Source: Verrucomicrobiaceae bacterium (lineage in GTDB: Bacteria; Verrucomicrobiota; Verrucomicrobiia; Verrucomicrobiales; DEV007). From it: a stretch of 64,000 bases of DNA. Shown here one piece after another: positions 26,686-35,993 of the stretch. The position numbers and the translations under genes are program-made. The first letter of the stretch is position 1. Each line of letters opens with the position of its first letter. The stretch lies in NCBI GenBank assembly GCA_004211885.1, contig SHBV01000009.1:1-64000 (forward strand), written 5' to 3'. The notes below the pieces were generated by a model. It was not told where the DNA came from. It saw only the letters and a program-made list of their open reading frames with translations, and did no database searches.

Positions 26686-28509
26686 ATGAGAGCTCAGAAC
26701 ATTCGTAACATTGCTATAATAGCGCATGTTGATCATGGTAAAACGACTCTAGTTGACTTGCTGTTGCAAGCCGGTGGTGTCTATCGGGACAATCAGCAAG
26801 TGGAGGAAAGGGCAATGGATTCTATGGATCAGGAACGGGAAAGAGGCATTACGATCAAAGCTAAAAACACTGCTATTCATTGGAAAGGTTATACAATAAA
26901 TATAGTTGATACTCCGGGGCATGCTGATTTTGGCGGTGAAGTTGAACGAGTCATGAAAATGGTTGACGGTGTTCTTCTTCTTGTTGATGCGGCTGAGGGC
27001 CCACAAGCGCAGACTCGATTCGTATTAAGAAAGGCTCTGGCTCAGGGATTGGCTCCTATTGTTGTTGTCAATAAAGTGGACAGGGACCATGCAAATCCTT
27101 CTTTAGTTCATGATAATACACTGGAGCTTTTCCTTGAACTTGATGCAAATGAGAGTCAGTTCGAAGCGCCATTTTTATATGGGAGTGCTAAGGAGGGATA
27201 CTTTGTTATGGATCTTAACGATCCGAAAGATGGGGTTCGACCATTATTGGAAACTATAGTAGACCGTATTGATGGCCCTGAAATTGATATTGAGAGTCCA
27301 TTCAGGATGCTAGTGAGCAATATTGATTGGGATGATTATGTTGGCCGCGTTGCAATTGGTAAGGTCCTTTCTGGTAAGATCTCCAAAGGGGATAAGATTT
27401 GGAGAATTGGTAATGATGATGAACGCGCTTCAGTGAAGACTACTAAAGTATTTGAATATAGTGGAGTAACAGGGTCGCAAGATTCTACTGTAGGAGAGGC
27501 GGGAAATATTATTGGTTTGTCTGGTTTCGAAGATGTTGACATTGGAGAAACACTTAGTGCCGACGAGAATTCAGAATCTATTCCTTTTATTGAAATTGAT
27601 CCACCAACGGTGCAGATGCAGTTCTCTGTTAATGATTCACCATTTGCCGGTAAAGAAGGCAAGTATGTAACTTCTAGGCAAGTCAGAGATAGGCTAATCA
27701 GAGAAACTAAAACCAATATTTCCATAGAAGTAACTGACAGCGATAGGGCAGGAGTTTTTAATGTTTCAGCTCGAGGAGCGATGCAGATTGCAGTTCTCGT
27801 TGAAGAAATGCGAAGAGAAGGATATGAGGTCCTAGTCTCTAGACCCATGGTAATAACAAAACGTGACCAGAATGATGTCATAATCGAACCATTTGAGACC
27901 CTCTATATTGAGGTGCCTGAACAATATGTGAGTGGTGTCATGAAGAGCCTGGCTTCTAGGAGAGGAGAGATTGTTAATATGACGGCTTCAGGTTCAGGTT
28001 CGATGATAGAATCCATGATACCTACCAGAGGACTTATAGGATTTGAGTTTGAACTTTTAAATATGACTAGCGGTCATGGAATAATGTCTCATCTTTTCAA
28101 AGAGTATGCGCCTAAAGTTGGGGAGATTGCTGGTAGATCATCTGGCACATTAGTTTCTATGGAAACAGGTGTGGCGATGGCTTATTCTCTTGATGCTCTC
28201 GAGTCTAGGGGGAAATTATTCATAGGAGCAGGAGAGGATGTTTATGAGGGTCAGATCGTTGGAGAGAACCCAAGGTCAGATGATCTTCCTGTGAACCCAA
28301 CAAAAGAAAAGCACCTCACTAATCATAGATCGACTGGAGACGGTAAAGGGATACAGCTATCTCCCCCGATGAAATTTTCACTTGAAAGAGCCATTGAATA
28401 TATTACTACGGATGAATTAGTTGAAGCTACGCCTAAGAACGTTAGACTTAGGAAACGTGTCCTTTCTGCAGTGGAAAGAAAAAGAGAGGCTCGTAAGGCT
28501 ATAACTTAA
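26686..28509 (+). CDS. typA: Translational GTPase TypA/BipA
   Basis: TypA is a ribosome-associated GTPase needed for growth under stress and for efficient ribosome biogenesis. The 607-residue length is normal. Motifs are intact: the P-loop AHVDHGKTT (13-21), switch region [27 protein letters not shown] and NKVDRDHA. Domain II, an EF-G-like domain III/V and the family-specific C-terminal domain ([15 protein letters not shown]) follow. Upstream at 26510-26685 is a 176-base gap containing a TTGACG box at 26625-26630 that could be a -35 element, but no convincing -10 is visible at the correct spacing. A RidA-family gene follows after 6 bases. Confidence 0.96.
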   Translation: MRAQNIRNIAIIAHVDHGKTTLVDLLLQAGGVYRDNQQVEERAMDSMDQERERGITIKAKNTAIHWKGYTINIVDTPGHADFGGEVERVMKMVDGVLLLVDAAEGPQAQTRFVLRKALAQGLAPIVVVNKVDRDHANPSLVHDNTLELFLELDANESQFEAPFLYGSAKEGYFVMDLNDPKDGVRPLLETIVDRIDGPEIDIESPFRMLVSNIDWDDYVGRVAIGKVLSGKISKGDKIWRIGNDDERASVKTTKVFEYSGVTGSQDSTVGEAGNIIGLSGFEDVDIGETLSADENSESIPFIEIDPPTVQMQFSVNDSPFAGKEGKYVTSRQVRDRLIRETKTNISIEVTDSDRAGVFNVSARGAMQIAVLVEEMRREGYEVLVSRPMVITKRDQNDVIIEPFETLYIEVPEQYVSGVMKSLASRRGEIVNMTASGSGSMIESMIPTRGLIGFEFELLNMTSGHGIMSHLFKEYAPKVGEIAGRSSGTLVSMETGVAMAYSLDALESRGKLFIGAGEDVYEGQIVGENPRSDDLPVNPTKEKHLTNHRSTGDGKGIQLSPPMKFSLERAIEYITTDELVEATPKNVRLRKRVLSAVERKREARKAIT

Positions 28510-28515
28510 TTTTTT

Positions 28516-28980
28516 ATGAGTGCAGAATCAAGGATTCAAGAGTTAGGTTTAATGCTCCCCCCTTCAGTTCCACCTGGTGGAATTTATAAGCCTTTGGTGA
28601 TTTCTGGTAACATTGGTTACTTGTCAGGGCATGGACCTTATCTTGGTGATGATAAATACATTACGGGTCGAGTCGGTGAAGACCTTACTCTGGGTGAGGG
28701 TCAAGAAGCGGCCAGACAGGTTGGTCTTGCGATTCTAAGAACAATGAAGGATCAATTAGGTGATCTTAATAAAGTGGGTCGAATAATTAAGGTTTTGGCT
28801 CTAGTCAATTCAGCTAATGATTTTTGTCAGCAGCCCCAAGTCATTAACGGATTCAGCGAGTTGATGAAGGAGGTCTTTGGTGAAGATCGAGGGATCGGTG
28901 CCCGTAGTGCGATGGCAACTAATACTTTGCCTGGTAATATTGCGGTTGAAATCGAATTAATTTTTGAATTAGCTGAATAG
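28516..28980 (+). CDS. RidA/YjgF-family protein
   Basis: This 154-residue cytoplasmic protein is of the YjgF/RidA superfamily, which hydrolyses reactive enamine/imine intermediates released by PLP-dependent dehydratases, among other roles. It shows the family pattern: YKPLVISGNIGYLSGHGP near the start, ILRTMKDQLGDLNKVGRIIKV in the middle, and ARSAMATNTLPGNIAVEIEL at the end, where the Arg and Glu match substrate-binding residues in active members. Length is somewhat longer than classical RidA (about 130), closer to YjgF subgroups. It follows typA by 6 bases and is probably co-transcribed. Whether it is a true imine deaminase or a divergent paralogue cannot be settled here. Confidence 0.88.
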   Translation: MSAESRIQELGLMLPPSVPPGGIYKPLVISGNIGYLSGHGPYLGDDKYITGRVGEDLTLGEGQEAARQVGLAILRTMKDQLGDLNKVGRIIKVLALVNSANDFCQQPQVINGFSELMKEVFGEDRGIGARSAMATNTLPGNIAVEIELIFELAE

Positions 28981-28994
28981 TAGATTTAAATCTT

Positions 28995-30089
28995 TTAGAC
29001 TCGATTCCTAGCATTCACTTCCCACGTCTCGGATGAGGTAATACTGTCATTTATTACGCTTGCCTGATTGTGTAGAGCAACTGTAGGGCATATGTGCTTA
29101 GGATATCCCAATAACACATGGCCCGGTTCGTATTTCTGTGAATGTTGTGTTTTAATCACTAAATGCTCTTCACTTTGTCCAATTATTTCATAGTCGAGGA
29201 GATCAGGAAAGAAGACCCTCTCATGAAGAGGATTTTCAGCGGCGACTGATTTATGACCCAGGTCAACGCAAATGAGATCCTTTTCTGGCCTACTAATTAC
29301 ACGGGTAAGGAGGCAAGCTGCGATACTGAAATCAAGGTCAGGAAATGCTCTTGCGTATCCTGCGTCCCATAATAAGACCGTTCCTGGACTTAAGTTCCAA
29401 TTAGTCAGCTCTGCCCATAATCCGAAAGTAGGAGACCCTCCGACAACGATTTCGGGAACTGTTTCAATTTTAATATAATCTTTTATGGAGTTGTTAATTT
29501 TAATGACTGAGTCTCTACGATTTTTCAGTTTTGATTGGTGCAAGTGGCCATCATATATATGTAGACCTGAAAAAGTGACTCTTGGCTCTTTTTCTATCCA
29601 TTTTCTGAGAGGGTTCAAGAGCCTATCATTCAAGGAAATACCTGTACGATTCATGCCGCAGTTAATATCAATAAATAATCGAACGGGGTTAGAGCTATTT
29701 CCTATTTTTGAAGCCATAGATTTTGCCGATTCGAGGTTGTCTGCGATAGTGGCAAATGAGCTGTCCGGAAAATCATCTATAAGTTTTCCAAGTCTGTTAA
29801 TGTTAGGACCCACTGGTTGGTAGGCTAAAAGTATATCTTTTGCGTGTAAACATGCTGCCATCTTTGCCTCGGAAATAGTCGCAGATTTGAATTTATTTAT
29901 CCCTTTATCGATTTGTAATTGAGTGACTTTGCTCATCTTATGGGTTTTAAGATGAGGTCGGAGTCTTCCTTTGAAATTATCTCCAGCGATCTGGATCATC
30001 TGATCGATGTTTTTTGATATTCTTTGTGAATCCACTAATAAAGCGGGTGATGAAATCATCTCCAATCCCTCAATATTTGGCCAGTTCAT
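28995..30089 (-). CDS. D-threonine aldolase / D-serine dehydratase-like PLP enzyme
   Basis: This 364-residue protein of the alanine-racemase-fold (fold type III) family acts on D-hydroxy amino acids. The PLP lysine is Lys48 in LRPHLKTHKM; the barrel has SRLFIDINCGMNRTG-type text and HIYDGHLHQS. The metal site typical of D-threonine aldolase and zinc-dependent D-serine dehydratase is visible near the C terminus as a His-x-Cys in PKHICPT and CVDLGHKSVAAE. It is the last gene of a five-gene minus-strand operon (SASA, dipeptidase, DUF997, SSS symporter), beginning directly after the symporter stop. It probably degrades D-threonine, D-allo-threonine or D-serine; the exact reaction is unresolved. 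Confidence 0.88.
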   Translation of the reverse strand: MNWPNIEGLEMISSPALLVDSQRISKNIDQMIQIAGDNFKGRLRPHLKTHKMSKVTQLQIDKGINKFKSATISEAKMAACLHAKDILLAYQPVGPNINRLGKLIDDFPDSSFATIADNLESAKSMASKIGNSSNPVRLFIDINCGMNRTGISLNDRLLNPLRKWIEKEPRVTFSGLHIYDGHLHQSKLKNRRDSVIKINNSIKDYIKIETVPEIVVGGSPTFGLWAELTNWNLSPGTVLLWDAGYARAFPDLDFSIAACLLTRVISRPEKDLICVDLGHKSVAAENPLHERVFFPDLLDYEIIGQSEEHLVIKTQHSQKYEPGHVLLGYPKHICPTVALHNQASVINDSITSSETWEVNARNRV

Positions 30090-31925
30090 TTATTCAATAA
30101 AAAATTGTTCAGTGTTTTCTTGATGTGGGTTTTTATCAAGAAGTGATACGGATATGATTAAAAAAGCTGAACCAATCACATCCCAAATGAAGGGATTGAG
30201 ATCAAGCAAATCGTAAGGTTCAAAGTTCCCAGTCATTTTGAAACCTATGACTGTCAGTGCAAGATGAATAATTAATGCTCCGAGCATACCTGCTATCGCT
30301 CCTTTCGGAGTCATTCTGGGCCAATAAAGACAAAGCGCTATTGGCATGAGTAGGCATCCTGCTAGACCGCCACTAGCAAAAATAATAAGATCCTGCAAAT
30401 ATTGAGGGGGATTCATCATTGCGAAAACCGCTAAAATTCCTACGCTGAGTGTGATTAAGTAACTAAGAGATTTGAGTTTTTTTTGAGAAGCGTTTGGATT
30501 TATGCGCTGATAGACGTCTCTGACTAAGGATGAAGAGAGCATCAGAATGAAGCTATCAACACTAGACATGATGGCGGCAAAAGGTGCTGCGACAAGTAAG
30601 CCTGCTAACCATGGCATTCCTGCATTTTTGGATAATAGTGCTGCAAGCTCGGGCATGACTCTGTCGGGATTTCCTTCCATGCCTGGCATTAATACTTTTC
30701 CACAGCAAAAAATAATTACTAGGCAGAAGTAGATGAAGGAGTAGAAGAAAGCGACAGTAATAATTGAGCGGCGCAGGGTCTGAGTATTTTTAAAGGCCAT
30801 AAGCCTAACCATATTTGCTGGTTGTCCAGTTCCTCCGAATGGCCAGAAAATAAAGAAGCTAAGGGCAGTTACGATGGCAAGGAATCCAGTTCCTTTTTTT
30901 AAATCTGGGCCCGGAGCCGATAAATAAACGCCTTTTTTATTATTCCCATAAGCATACTCTTCCTCAGATTTTATCTGGGCCATGGATGTTTTGGAGAAGG
31001 TTTCGGGGTTAGAATCATCATAAAGGTATGCTTTCACACTAGAAGATTCATTGGTGCCTTCAGTAATGAAGGTTGATTTAGAAGGAACCACAAAAGCATC
31101 ATTATCGGAGGTCCTATACCAGGTCCCTTTTTTAATAAGTATTTTTTCTTGTGAATTATCTGAGGTCCTTTCAAAGGCTACTACGCAGGCCTTCGGAGGA
31201 ACCATTTTGTGGAGTTCGCGTGTAGCTCGTTCTAACCCTCCTACTTGTGACAAGACAAGTATTAGCATGATAGCAACACCCAGAAACATAATGATGCCCT
31301 GCATCATATCGGTCCATACTACAGCCTTAAACCCGCCGTACACGACATATCCAATGACGACTAAAGAAAAAATTATTAGAGTGAGTAAATATTCTGGATC
31401 CATTCCGGAGGGAGTGAATCGCGAGATGAATTCGATGCCTTGCATGAACAGTGGCTCATCAGCAAGTAAGGTGCTGAGGATCATTCCTCCTGCCTTGAAC
31501 TGTGCCATGAGGTAAAAAAACATAAAAAGAACAATGATACTTGTGGCTACCAGTGTGACAGAGTCACTCTTGAAGCGTTTTCCCAATACTTCAGGAAGGG
31601 TGATGGCGTTTACTTTTCTAGCAACGTAGTTGAGTCTTTTTCCTAGGAGCCCAATGGCGATGAATGGAACTGTCATGTATCCTGCAATCCACAGTGCTAG
31701 TACCCATCCATGAGTATAAATTTTTGCTGGGAACCCTATGAAACTTCCTCCCGAAGCGTTAGTTGTGGCAAAAGTCAGAGCGAATGCCCAGAGTCCGAGG
31801 GCTCGCCCCCCTAAAAAATATTCACTAACGAATGATTTGCTCTTCGAACTGCTATTGCCTGCAATCCATGCCAAGGCAAACACTATTAAAACGTATATTC
31901 CGAAACTGATCAGAGCAGGATTCAT
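30090..31925 (-). CDS. Sodium:solute symporter family (SSS) transporter with large loop insert
   Basis: This is a 611-residue inner-membrane protein, about 13 helices, clearly of the SSS family: FLGGRALGLWAFALTFATTNASGGSF near the N terminus, VVYGGFKAVVWTDMMQG, and FAAIMSSVDSFILMLSSSLV. These are usual Na+-coupling and core segments. It is longer than pantothenate/proline symporters (about 480-500 residues) partly because the loop at residues about 231-345 is a hydrophilic insert of roughly 80 extra residues. It overlaps the DUF997 gene by 4 bases (ATGA), the pairing known for PanF and YhdT, and adjoins the D-threonine-aldolase-like gene. The substrate is probably an amino acid or peptide product of the neighbouring dipeptidase. 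Confidence 0.9.
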   Translation of the reverse strand: MNPALISFGIYVLIVFALAWIAGNSSSKSKSFVSEYFLGGRALGLWAFALTFATTNASGGSFIGFPAKIYTHGWVLALWIAGYMTVPFIAIGLLGKRLNYVARKVNAITLPEVLGKRFKSDSVTLVATSIIVLFMFFYLMAQFKAGGMILSTLLADEPLFMQGIEFISRFTPSGMDPEYLLTLIIFSLVVIGYVVYGGFKAVVWTDMMQGIIMFLGVAIMLILVLSQVGGLERATRELHKMVPPKACVVAFERTSDNSQEKILIKKGTWYRTSDNDAFVVPSKSTFITEGTNESSSVKAYLYDDSNPETFSKTSMAQIKSEEEYAYGNNKKGVYLSAPGPDLKKGTGFLAIVTALSFFIFWPFGGTGQPANMVRLMAFKNTQTLRRSIITVAFFYSFIYFCLVIIFCCGKVLMPGMEGNPDRVMPELAALLSKNAGMPWLAGLLVAAPFAAIMSSVDSFILMLSSSLVRDVYQRINPNASQKKLKSLSYLITLSVGILAVFAMMNPPQYLQDLIIFASGGLAGCLLMPIALCLYWPRMTPKGAIAGMLGALIIHLALTVIGFKMTGNFEPYDLLDLNPFIWDVIGSAFLIISVSLLDKNPHQENTEQFFIE

Positions 31926-32194
31926 TTTTTCTGCTCTTTCTCGTTAATGAATGGCTGATCCTTAATTACAAAAAGACTAATATATATAGTGAACGCCGTT
32001 GCACAAATCCAGGGAATAGCAATTCCCCAGAACACCCATGATGGCATTCCAAGGGTAATTGATGCCTCTTTCTCCTGATCCTTATAGGCATTGAAGTAAG
32101 CGTAGATGAGGACCCAAGCCGCAAAAAAAATCCATCCCGATAGAAAAAAAACGAGTTCTCGCTTTGATTGTTTGAAGTGCTTTGATTGAGTCAT
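31922..32194 (-). CDS. DUF997 (YhdT-like) small membrane partner of SSS symporter
   Basis: This is a 90-residue protein with two predicted membrane helices (about 13-33 and 50-75: FFLSGWIFFAAWVLIYAY and VFWGIAIPWICATAFTIY) and a polar, lysine-rich C terminus. GMPSWVFWGIAIPW is the recognisable DUF997 signature; in E. coli the homologue YhdT is encoded directly upstream of the pantothenate symporter PanF. Here it sits in the same position relative to the SSS gene, with a 4-base overlap, and its own start shares a base with the stop of the dipeptidase gene (TAATG). It is probably a symporter-associated subunit or stability factor. Confidence 0.85.
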   Translation of the reverse strand: MTQSKHFKQSKRELVFFLSGWIFFAAWVLIYAYFNAYKDQEKEASITLGMPSWVFWGIAIPWICATAFTIYISLFVIKDQPFINEKEQKK

Positions 32195-33261
32195 TAGGAT
32201 GGTAATGATTCCATTGCAAATCTTATAAAGTTTTGATGCATAATAGATTTCACATCTGATTCTGAATAACCGCGATCTAGAAGTATAGTGGCGACTGAAG
32301 AAATATCTGCGATACTGTTGAGATCAGCAGGGGATTGCTCAGTTCCAAAACCGCCGTCAAGGTCAGTCCCTATTCCTGCGTGTTTTGAATTGCCAGCGAT
32401 CTGACACACGTGATCAATATGGTCGACCACATTGGAGATTCTTACGTTTGTTTGTCCCGGCGTAGATTCTCCTCTGACCCAGTCTGACGTTAGCATCCAT
32501 GCGTCGAAAGCGCTGCCGATAATAGCTCCTCTTTGGATTAGAGCCTCGATTTGCTCGTCGGAGAGTTGTCTGGGATCATTAACTAATGCACGGCAATTAT
32601 GATGACTGGCCCAGATGGGGCCTTCAAAAGTATCAATTACTTGCCAAAAGGAAGGTTCTGATAAGTGAGTAATATCAAGAATCATTTGTAATCTGCCCAA
32701 TTCCTTAAGTAGTGCTTTACCTGATTCTGGCAATGTCCCATTACAATCGTGCCCTAATGCATAACGTCCTGCTCCAAAATGAGAGAGGCCCACAGCCCTT
32801 AATCCATAATCATAGGCCCTTTCTAGATACGTAATATCAATTAAAGAATCGGCCCCTTCAAGACTGAGAATATAGCCTATCGGTGTATTTGAAGAGTCTA
32901 ATTCCCATTCTTTTAAATGCTTTTCTAGTGATGTGGAATTTAGGATCTGACGCAATTCTCCTTCATCTTCCATGGCTCTGTACCAAGCCAATTGTGCCTG
33001 AGTCATGGCCCATGCCTGGTGAGGTGATTCCCATGAACCGACTGGTGCAGCAGGCTTCATGCATCCAGCTAGTTGCGTGGCCACGCAAATGCCGATTCCT
33101 GCTTTTCGCATTTCTGGAAAAGTGACAGTTCCATTTCCTCGGCCCTGAAGGTCAGTTTTACCATATTCTGCTTCCCTAACTCCTTGAGTTGTTCTTCGAA
33201 GATCTCTGTTCCATTCAATGGCATTGAGACTGAGGTCAAGATGTGCGTCAAAGATGAGCAT
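32194..33261 (-). CDS. Membrane-dipeptidase family (peptidase M19) protein
   Basis: This is a 355-residue metallo-dipeptidase of the amidohydrolase superfamily. The first metal site is His7-x-Asp9 in FDAHLDLSLNA, the bridging Glu is in LSLEGADSL, and further ligands are in LDITHLSEP and ASHHNCRAL; GTDLDGGFG is a family signature near the C terminus. No signal peptide is seen, so it is probably cytoplasmic. M19 enzymes characterised so far cleave dipeptides, including some with a C-terminal D-residue. Its neighbours are a sodium symporter, its DUF997 partner and a D-hydroxy-amino-acid enzyme, suggesting the operon imports and breaks down L,D- or D-containing dipeptides. The preceding SASA gene ends 14 bases upstream. 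Confidence 0.9.
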   Translation of the reverse strand: MLIFDAHLDLSLNAIEWNRDLRRTTQGVREAEYGKTDLQGRGNGTVTFPEMRKAGIGICVATQLAGCMKPAAPVGSWESPHQAWAMTQAQLAWYRAMEDEGELRQILNSTSLEKHLKEWELDSSNTPIGYILSLEGADSLIDITYLERAYDYGLRAVGLSHFGAGRYALGHDCNGTLPESGKALLKELGRLQMILDITHLSEPSFWQVIDTFEGPIWASHHNCRALVNDPRQLSDEQIEALIQRGAIIGSAFDAWMLTSDWVRGESTPGQTNVRISNVVDHIDHVCQIAGNSKHAGIGTDLDGGFGTEQSPADLNSIADISSVATILLDRGYSESDVKSIMHQNFIRFAMESLPS

Positions 33262-33275
33262 TTTATTTAGCGCAG

Positions 33276-34016
33276 TTATTCGGGTCGACCATTAGGAGAT
33301 GGTTTCTTTCCGTCGATTAAAAGTTTTGCCTGTCTTGCATAACGTTTCCCTAAAAGCGCATAGCCTTCTTTGGTGTAATGCAAATCGTCATGAGTCTTAC
33401 CGTCTTTCCCTTTTTTATTATTTAAGTCATCACAGTCGACCCAGGCGCCTAGCGGATCATCTTCAGAGACAGTGACTTGAGATTTTCTAACGTCTGTCCA
33501 AGGCTTATGAGATTCTTTCAGATGATCAGATAATCGGCCGATGACAAAGTACATCTTTGGCTGTTTTAAATCTCTACGAAGATTTTTGATGAGCTGTTTC
33601 ATTGCATCGGTATAAGCGGCGCTCAGATTTTCTTTTGCGTCTCTTTCTCCCTGCATCCAACAAAATGTGACTGAAGAGATTTTCGGATGCTTTTCAATTA
33701 CCTTTGCATATTGATCCAGAATGGGTTGATAGAAAACAGTTGATTCAATTCTTGGGTTTAGTTTGTGTTTTTCTGCGATTGAATTCCATTCCTTCACCCA
33801 AAGTCGTATTGGTCGGCCGCCTTTTGCAATTTTAATGTAACCAACTTCACTCCCGCTAAATAATTTTTCAGCTTCGGGGACAAACCCTGCTTCAGGTTTC
33901 ATGCCCTGCATGTTTGATTGACCTGACAAAATGAAAAGATGAAATGGCTTCTCTTCTGCCTCAATAGAATTAAAAGCTAAAAGAAATGGGATGAGAGAGA
34001 GAATGATTTTTTTCAT
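33276..34016 (-). CDS. SASA-family (sialate O-acetylesterase-like) secreted esterase
   Basis: This 246-residue exported protein has a Sec leader (MKKIILSLIPFLLAFNSIEA) and the carbohydrate-esterase SASA signature FILSGQSNMQG, containing the catalytic serine of an SGNH-like fold. It also has TFCWMQGERDAK (the oxyanion-hole region) and DDLHYTKEGYALLG, whose Asp/His probably complete the catalytic machinery. It probably removes acetyl groups from sugars outside the cytoplasm. It is the first gene of the minus-strand unit, 14 bases before the dipeptidase start, so it shares a promoter in the short divergent gap (34017-34093) with the plus-strand gene. Its functional connection to the peptide genes is not obvious. 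Confidence 0.9.
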   Translation of the reverse strand: MKKIILSLIPFLLAFNSIEAEEKPFHLFILSGQSNMQGMKPEAGFVPEAEKLFSGSEVGYIKIAKGGRPIRLWVKEWNSIAEKHKLNPRIESTVFYQPILDQYAKVIEKHPKISSVTFCWMQGERDAKENLSAAYTDAMKQLIKNLRRDLKQPKMYFVIGRLSDHLKESHKPWTDVRKSQVTVSEDDPLGAWVDCDDLNNKKGKDGKTHDDLHYTKEGYALLGKRYARQAKLLIDGKKPSPNGRPE

Positions 34017-34093
34017 ATGTAATATTAATTAATAATTTATTTTACTGGAGTTTTTCGGAATGTTGGAGCATTAAGGCAGTTAAAAATAATCTC

Positions 34094-35035
34094 ATGAAAG
34101 TAATTAGTGCCGAAGAAGTTCATTCCGCTCTCAGTTATCCTGAATTAGTAGATTCTCTGCAGGAAGCTTATGGGGGTAAATATTCAATGCCGCCCCGGCA
34201 GGTTTTTCTTCTCGATGAAAATGCCAATAATGATGCATTTGCAGTGCTTCCTTCATGGAACGATCAATTCATTGGCGTTAAGTCGTTTACTTATTTTCCT
34301 GGGGCTGAATCGCCTTACAAGTCCCTCTATTCTAAAATTCTTCTCTTTGATCGGGATCATGGAGAGCCATTAGCTTTAGTTGATGGAACTACCGTCACGT
34401 TCTGGAGAACGGCAGGAATATCAGGTCTGGCTACTAGGCTCCTTTCACGAGAAGATTCAGAAACGATGCTTCTCTTGGGAACTGGTAATTTGGCCCCCTA
34501 TATTATTCGCGCTAACTTAAGTGTCAGATCTCTTAAGAGAGTCATGGTTTGGGGAAGGAACTTAGTCAAGGCTGAATCCATTGTTGAGATGATGCAAAAA
34601 GAATTTCCTGACATCGAGTTTTCAGCAATAGAGGATAGGCAAGCGGCTTGCTCAGAGGCTGATATCGTAGTCGCTGCTACAGGATCACATGAGCCTGTAG
34701 TGCTAGGTGAATGGATAAGGCCTGGAACGCACACTGACTTTATAGGTAACCATCATGCTGATAAGCGTGAATGTGATACGGAACTTATTAAAAAGGCAAA
34801 AGTTTATGCTGATAGTAGAGTTAATGCTTTTAAAGAAGCTGGAGAAATATTGGTTCCTATTAAAGAAGGATCATTTACTGAGGAAGGAGTCGTTGCTGAG
34901 CTCAGTGAGATGTGTCGAGGAGACGCGGTCCTGCGTGAAAATGAAGAAGAGGTGACTCTTTTTAAATCTATCGGCATGGCCATGAGCGACCTCGTGGGTG
35001 CTGGTCTTGCCTATAATGAGGTGATCAAAAATTAA
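34094..35035 (+). CDS. Ornithine cyclodeaminase/mu-crystallin-family protein
   Basis: This 313-residue NAD(P)-binding protein belongs to the OCD/mu-crystallin family, which includes ornithine cyclodeaminase, alanine dehydrogenase (archaeal) and cyclic-imine (pyrroline- or piperideine-2-carboxylate) reductases. Features are the substrate-side GVKSFTYFPG (Lys about 63) and TTVTFWRTAGISGLATRLL, then the Rossmann motif LLLGTGNLAPYI, and late DFIGNHHADKRE with VYADSRVNAFKEAGE. The family member cannot be assigned by eye. It is divergent from the SASA operon and convergent with the DapA-like gene (12-base gap). An imine-reductase role would be consistent with amino-acid functions next door. Confidence 0.88.
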   Translation: MKVISAEEVHSALSYPELVDSLQEAYGGKYSMPPRQVFLLDENANNDAFAVLPSWNDQFIGVKSFTYFPGAESPYKSLYSKILLFDRDHGEPLALVDGTTVTFWRTAGISGLATRLLSREDSETMLLLGTGNLAPYIIRANLSVRSLKRVMVWGRNLVKAESIVEMMQKEFPDIEFSAIEDRQAACSEADIVVAATGSHEPVVLGEWIRPGTHTDFIGNHHADKRECDTELIKKAKVYADSRVNAFKEAGEILVPIKEGSFTEEGVVAELSEMCRGDAVLRENEEEVTLFKSIGMAMSDLVGAGLAYNEVIKN

Positions 35036-35047
35036 TGAAGGATAATT

Positions 35048-35947
35048 TTAACTAGGTCTCGAAGCCACTGATTCCCTAATTATTGTCAGGGCATCTTCTC
35101 TTTCCTTGCCAGTTAGTGTTAACCTAGGTGCGCGGACAGTTTCTGTTCCATAACCCATTTCTGAGGAGGCCAATTTTATGTATTGGACGAGCTTAGGAAC
35201 ACTGTCGAAGTGAAGCATGGGCATGTACCATCTATAGATTTCAAGAGCACGATTCCAGTCTCCACTCATGGCCGCGTCCCACATTAGGCCATTTTCTCTG
35301 GGAAAAGCATCGACTAGACCTGATATCCAACCCGTGCAACCGAGGAGAATACTTTCAAGCGCCACGTCATCAAGTCCGGAGAAAATAATGTACCGGTCAT
35401 CAAACTTGTTGAATAGGTCAGTGATTCGTCTGGTGTCACCGGCTGCTTCCTTGATGCAGACAATATTTTCTACGTCCGCGAGGTCCTCGAACATTTCCGG
35501 GGTAATGTCCACTTTATATACTGGTGGGTTGTTATAGCACATCATTGGCAAATCCGTTGCCTCGGCGACTGTTCGAAAATGATTTACTGTTTCTCTTCTG
35601 TCCGAATTATATACCATTGCAGGCATGACCATGAGGCCATCCACGCCGGTCTTTTCAGCAGCGATGGCTGTTTCGCATGCATTGGCAGTGGTAAATTCTG
35701 CTACCCCATTAATCAGGGGCACGGAGTCGCGACAGACTTCTTTTGTTGCATTTAATACTTGGATTTTTTCTTCGAGGGAAAGGGAGCAGTTCTCACCAAT
35801 CGTTCCTAGCATGACTAGACCGTGGACTCCTTCACTGAGGAGCGCTTCTACGTGTTTCTGTGTTCCCTCAATGTTCAGGGAAAAATCTTCATGAAATTGT
35901 GTAGGAACTGCAGGGAAAACACCCTGCCAATCGACTTTCTGTGGCAT
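35048..35947 (-). CDS. DapA/N-acetylneuraminate-lyase family aldolase or deaminase
   Basis: This 299-residue TIM-barrel enzyme is of the dihydrodipicolinate synthase superfamily. The Schiff-base lysine is Lys166 (VCIKEAAGD), the catalytic tyrosine Tyr138 (MCYNNPP), and the carboxylate-binding GTIGENCSL motif is at 48-56. The family also includes sialic acid lyase, 2-keto-3-deoxy-sugar aldolases and hydroxyproline-pathway deaminase, and the residues seen do not distinguish them. A biosynthetic DapA would usually lie near other lysine genes, which are absent. It is 46 bases downstream of the threonine synthase gene on the same strand and may be co-transcribed with it. Confidence 0.9.
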   Translation of the reverse strand: MPQKVDWQGVFPAVPTQFHEDFSLNIEGTQKHVEALLSEGVHGLVMLGTIGENCSLSLEEKIQVLNATKEVCRDSVPLINGVAEFTTANACETAIAAEKTGVDGLMVMPAMVYNSDRRETVNHFRTVAEATDLPMMCYNNPPVYKVDITPEMFEDLADVENIVCIKEAAGDTRRITDLFNKFDDRYIIFSGLDDVALESILLGCTGWISGLVDAFPRENGLMWDAAMSGDWNRALEIYRWYMPMLHFDSVPKLVQYIKLASSEMGYGTETVRAPRLTLTGKEREDALTIIRESVASRPS

Positions 35948-35993
35948 AATTTAATATTGAAACTGAACGGGTCAATTTGCAAACTTTAACCTG

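Noticed and set aside
27336..27881. 181-residue minus-strand frame
   Set aside because: Lies wholly inside typA, which has all GTPase motifs; no family features in the antisense product.
28982..28993. AGATTTAAATCT palindrome followed by TTTT, considered as a terminator between convergent genes
   Set aside because: No loop and only AT-rich six-base arms; too weak for a terminator.
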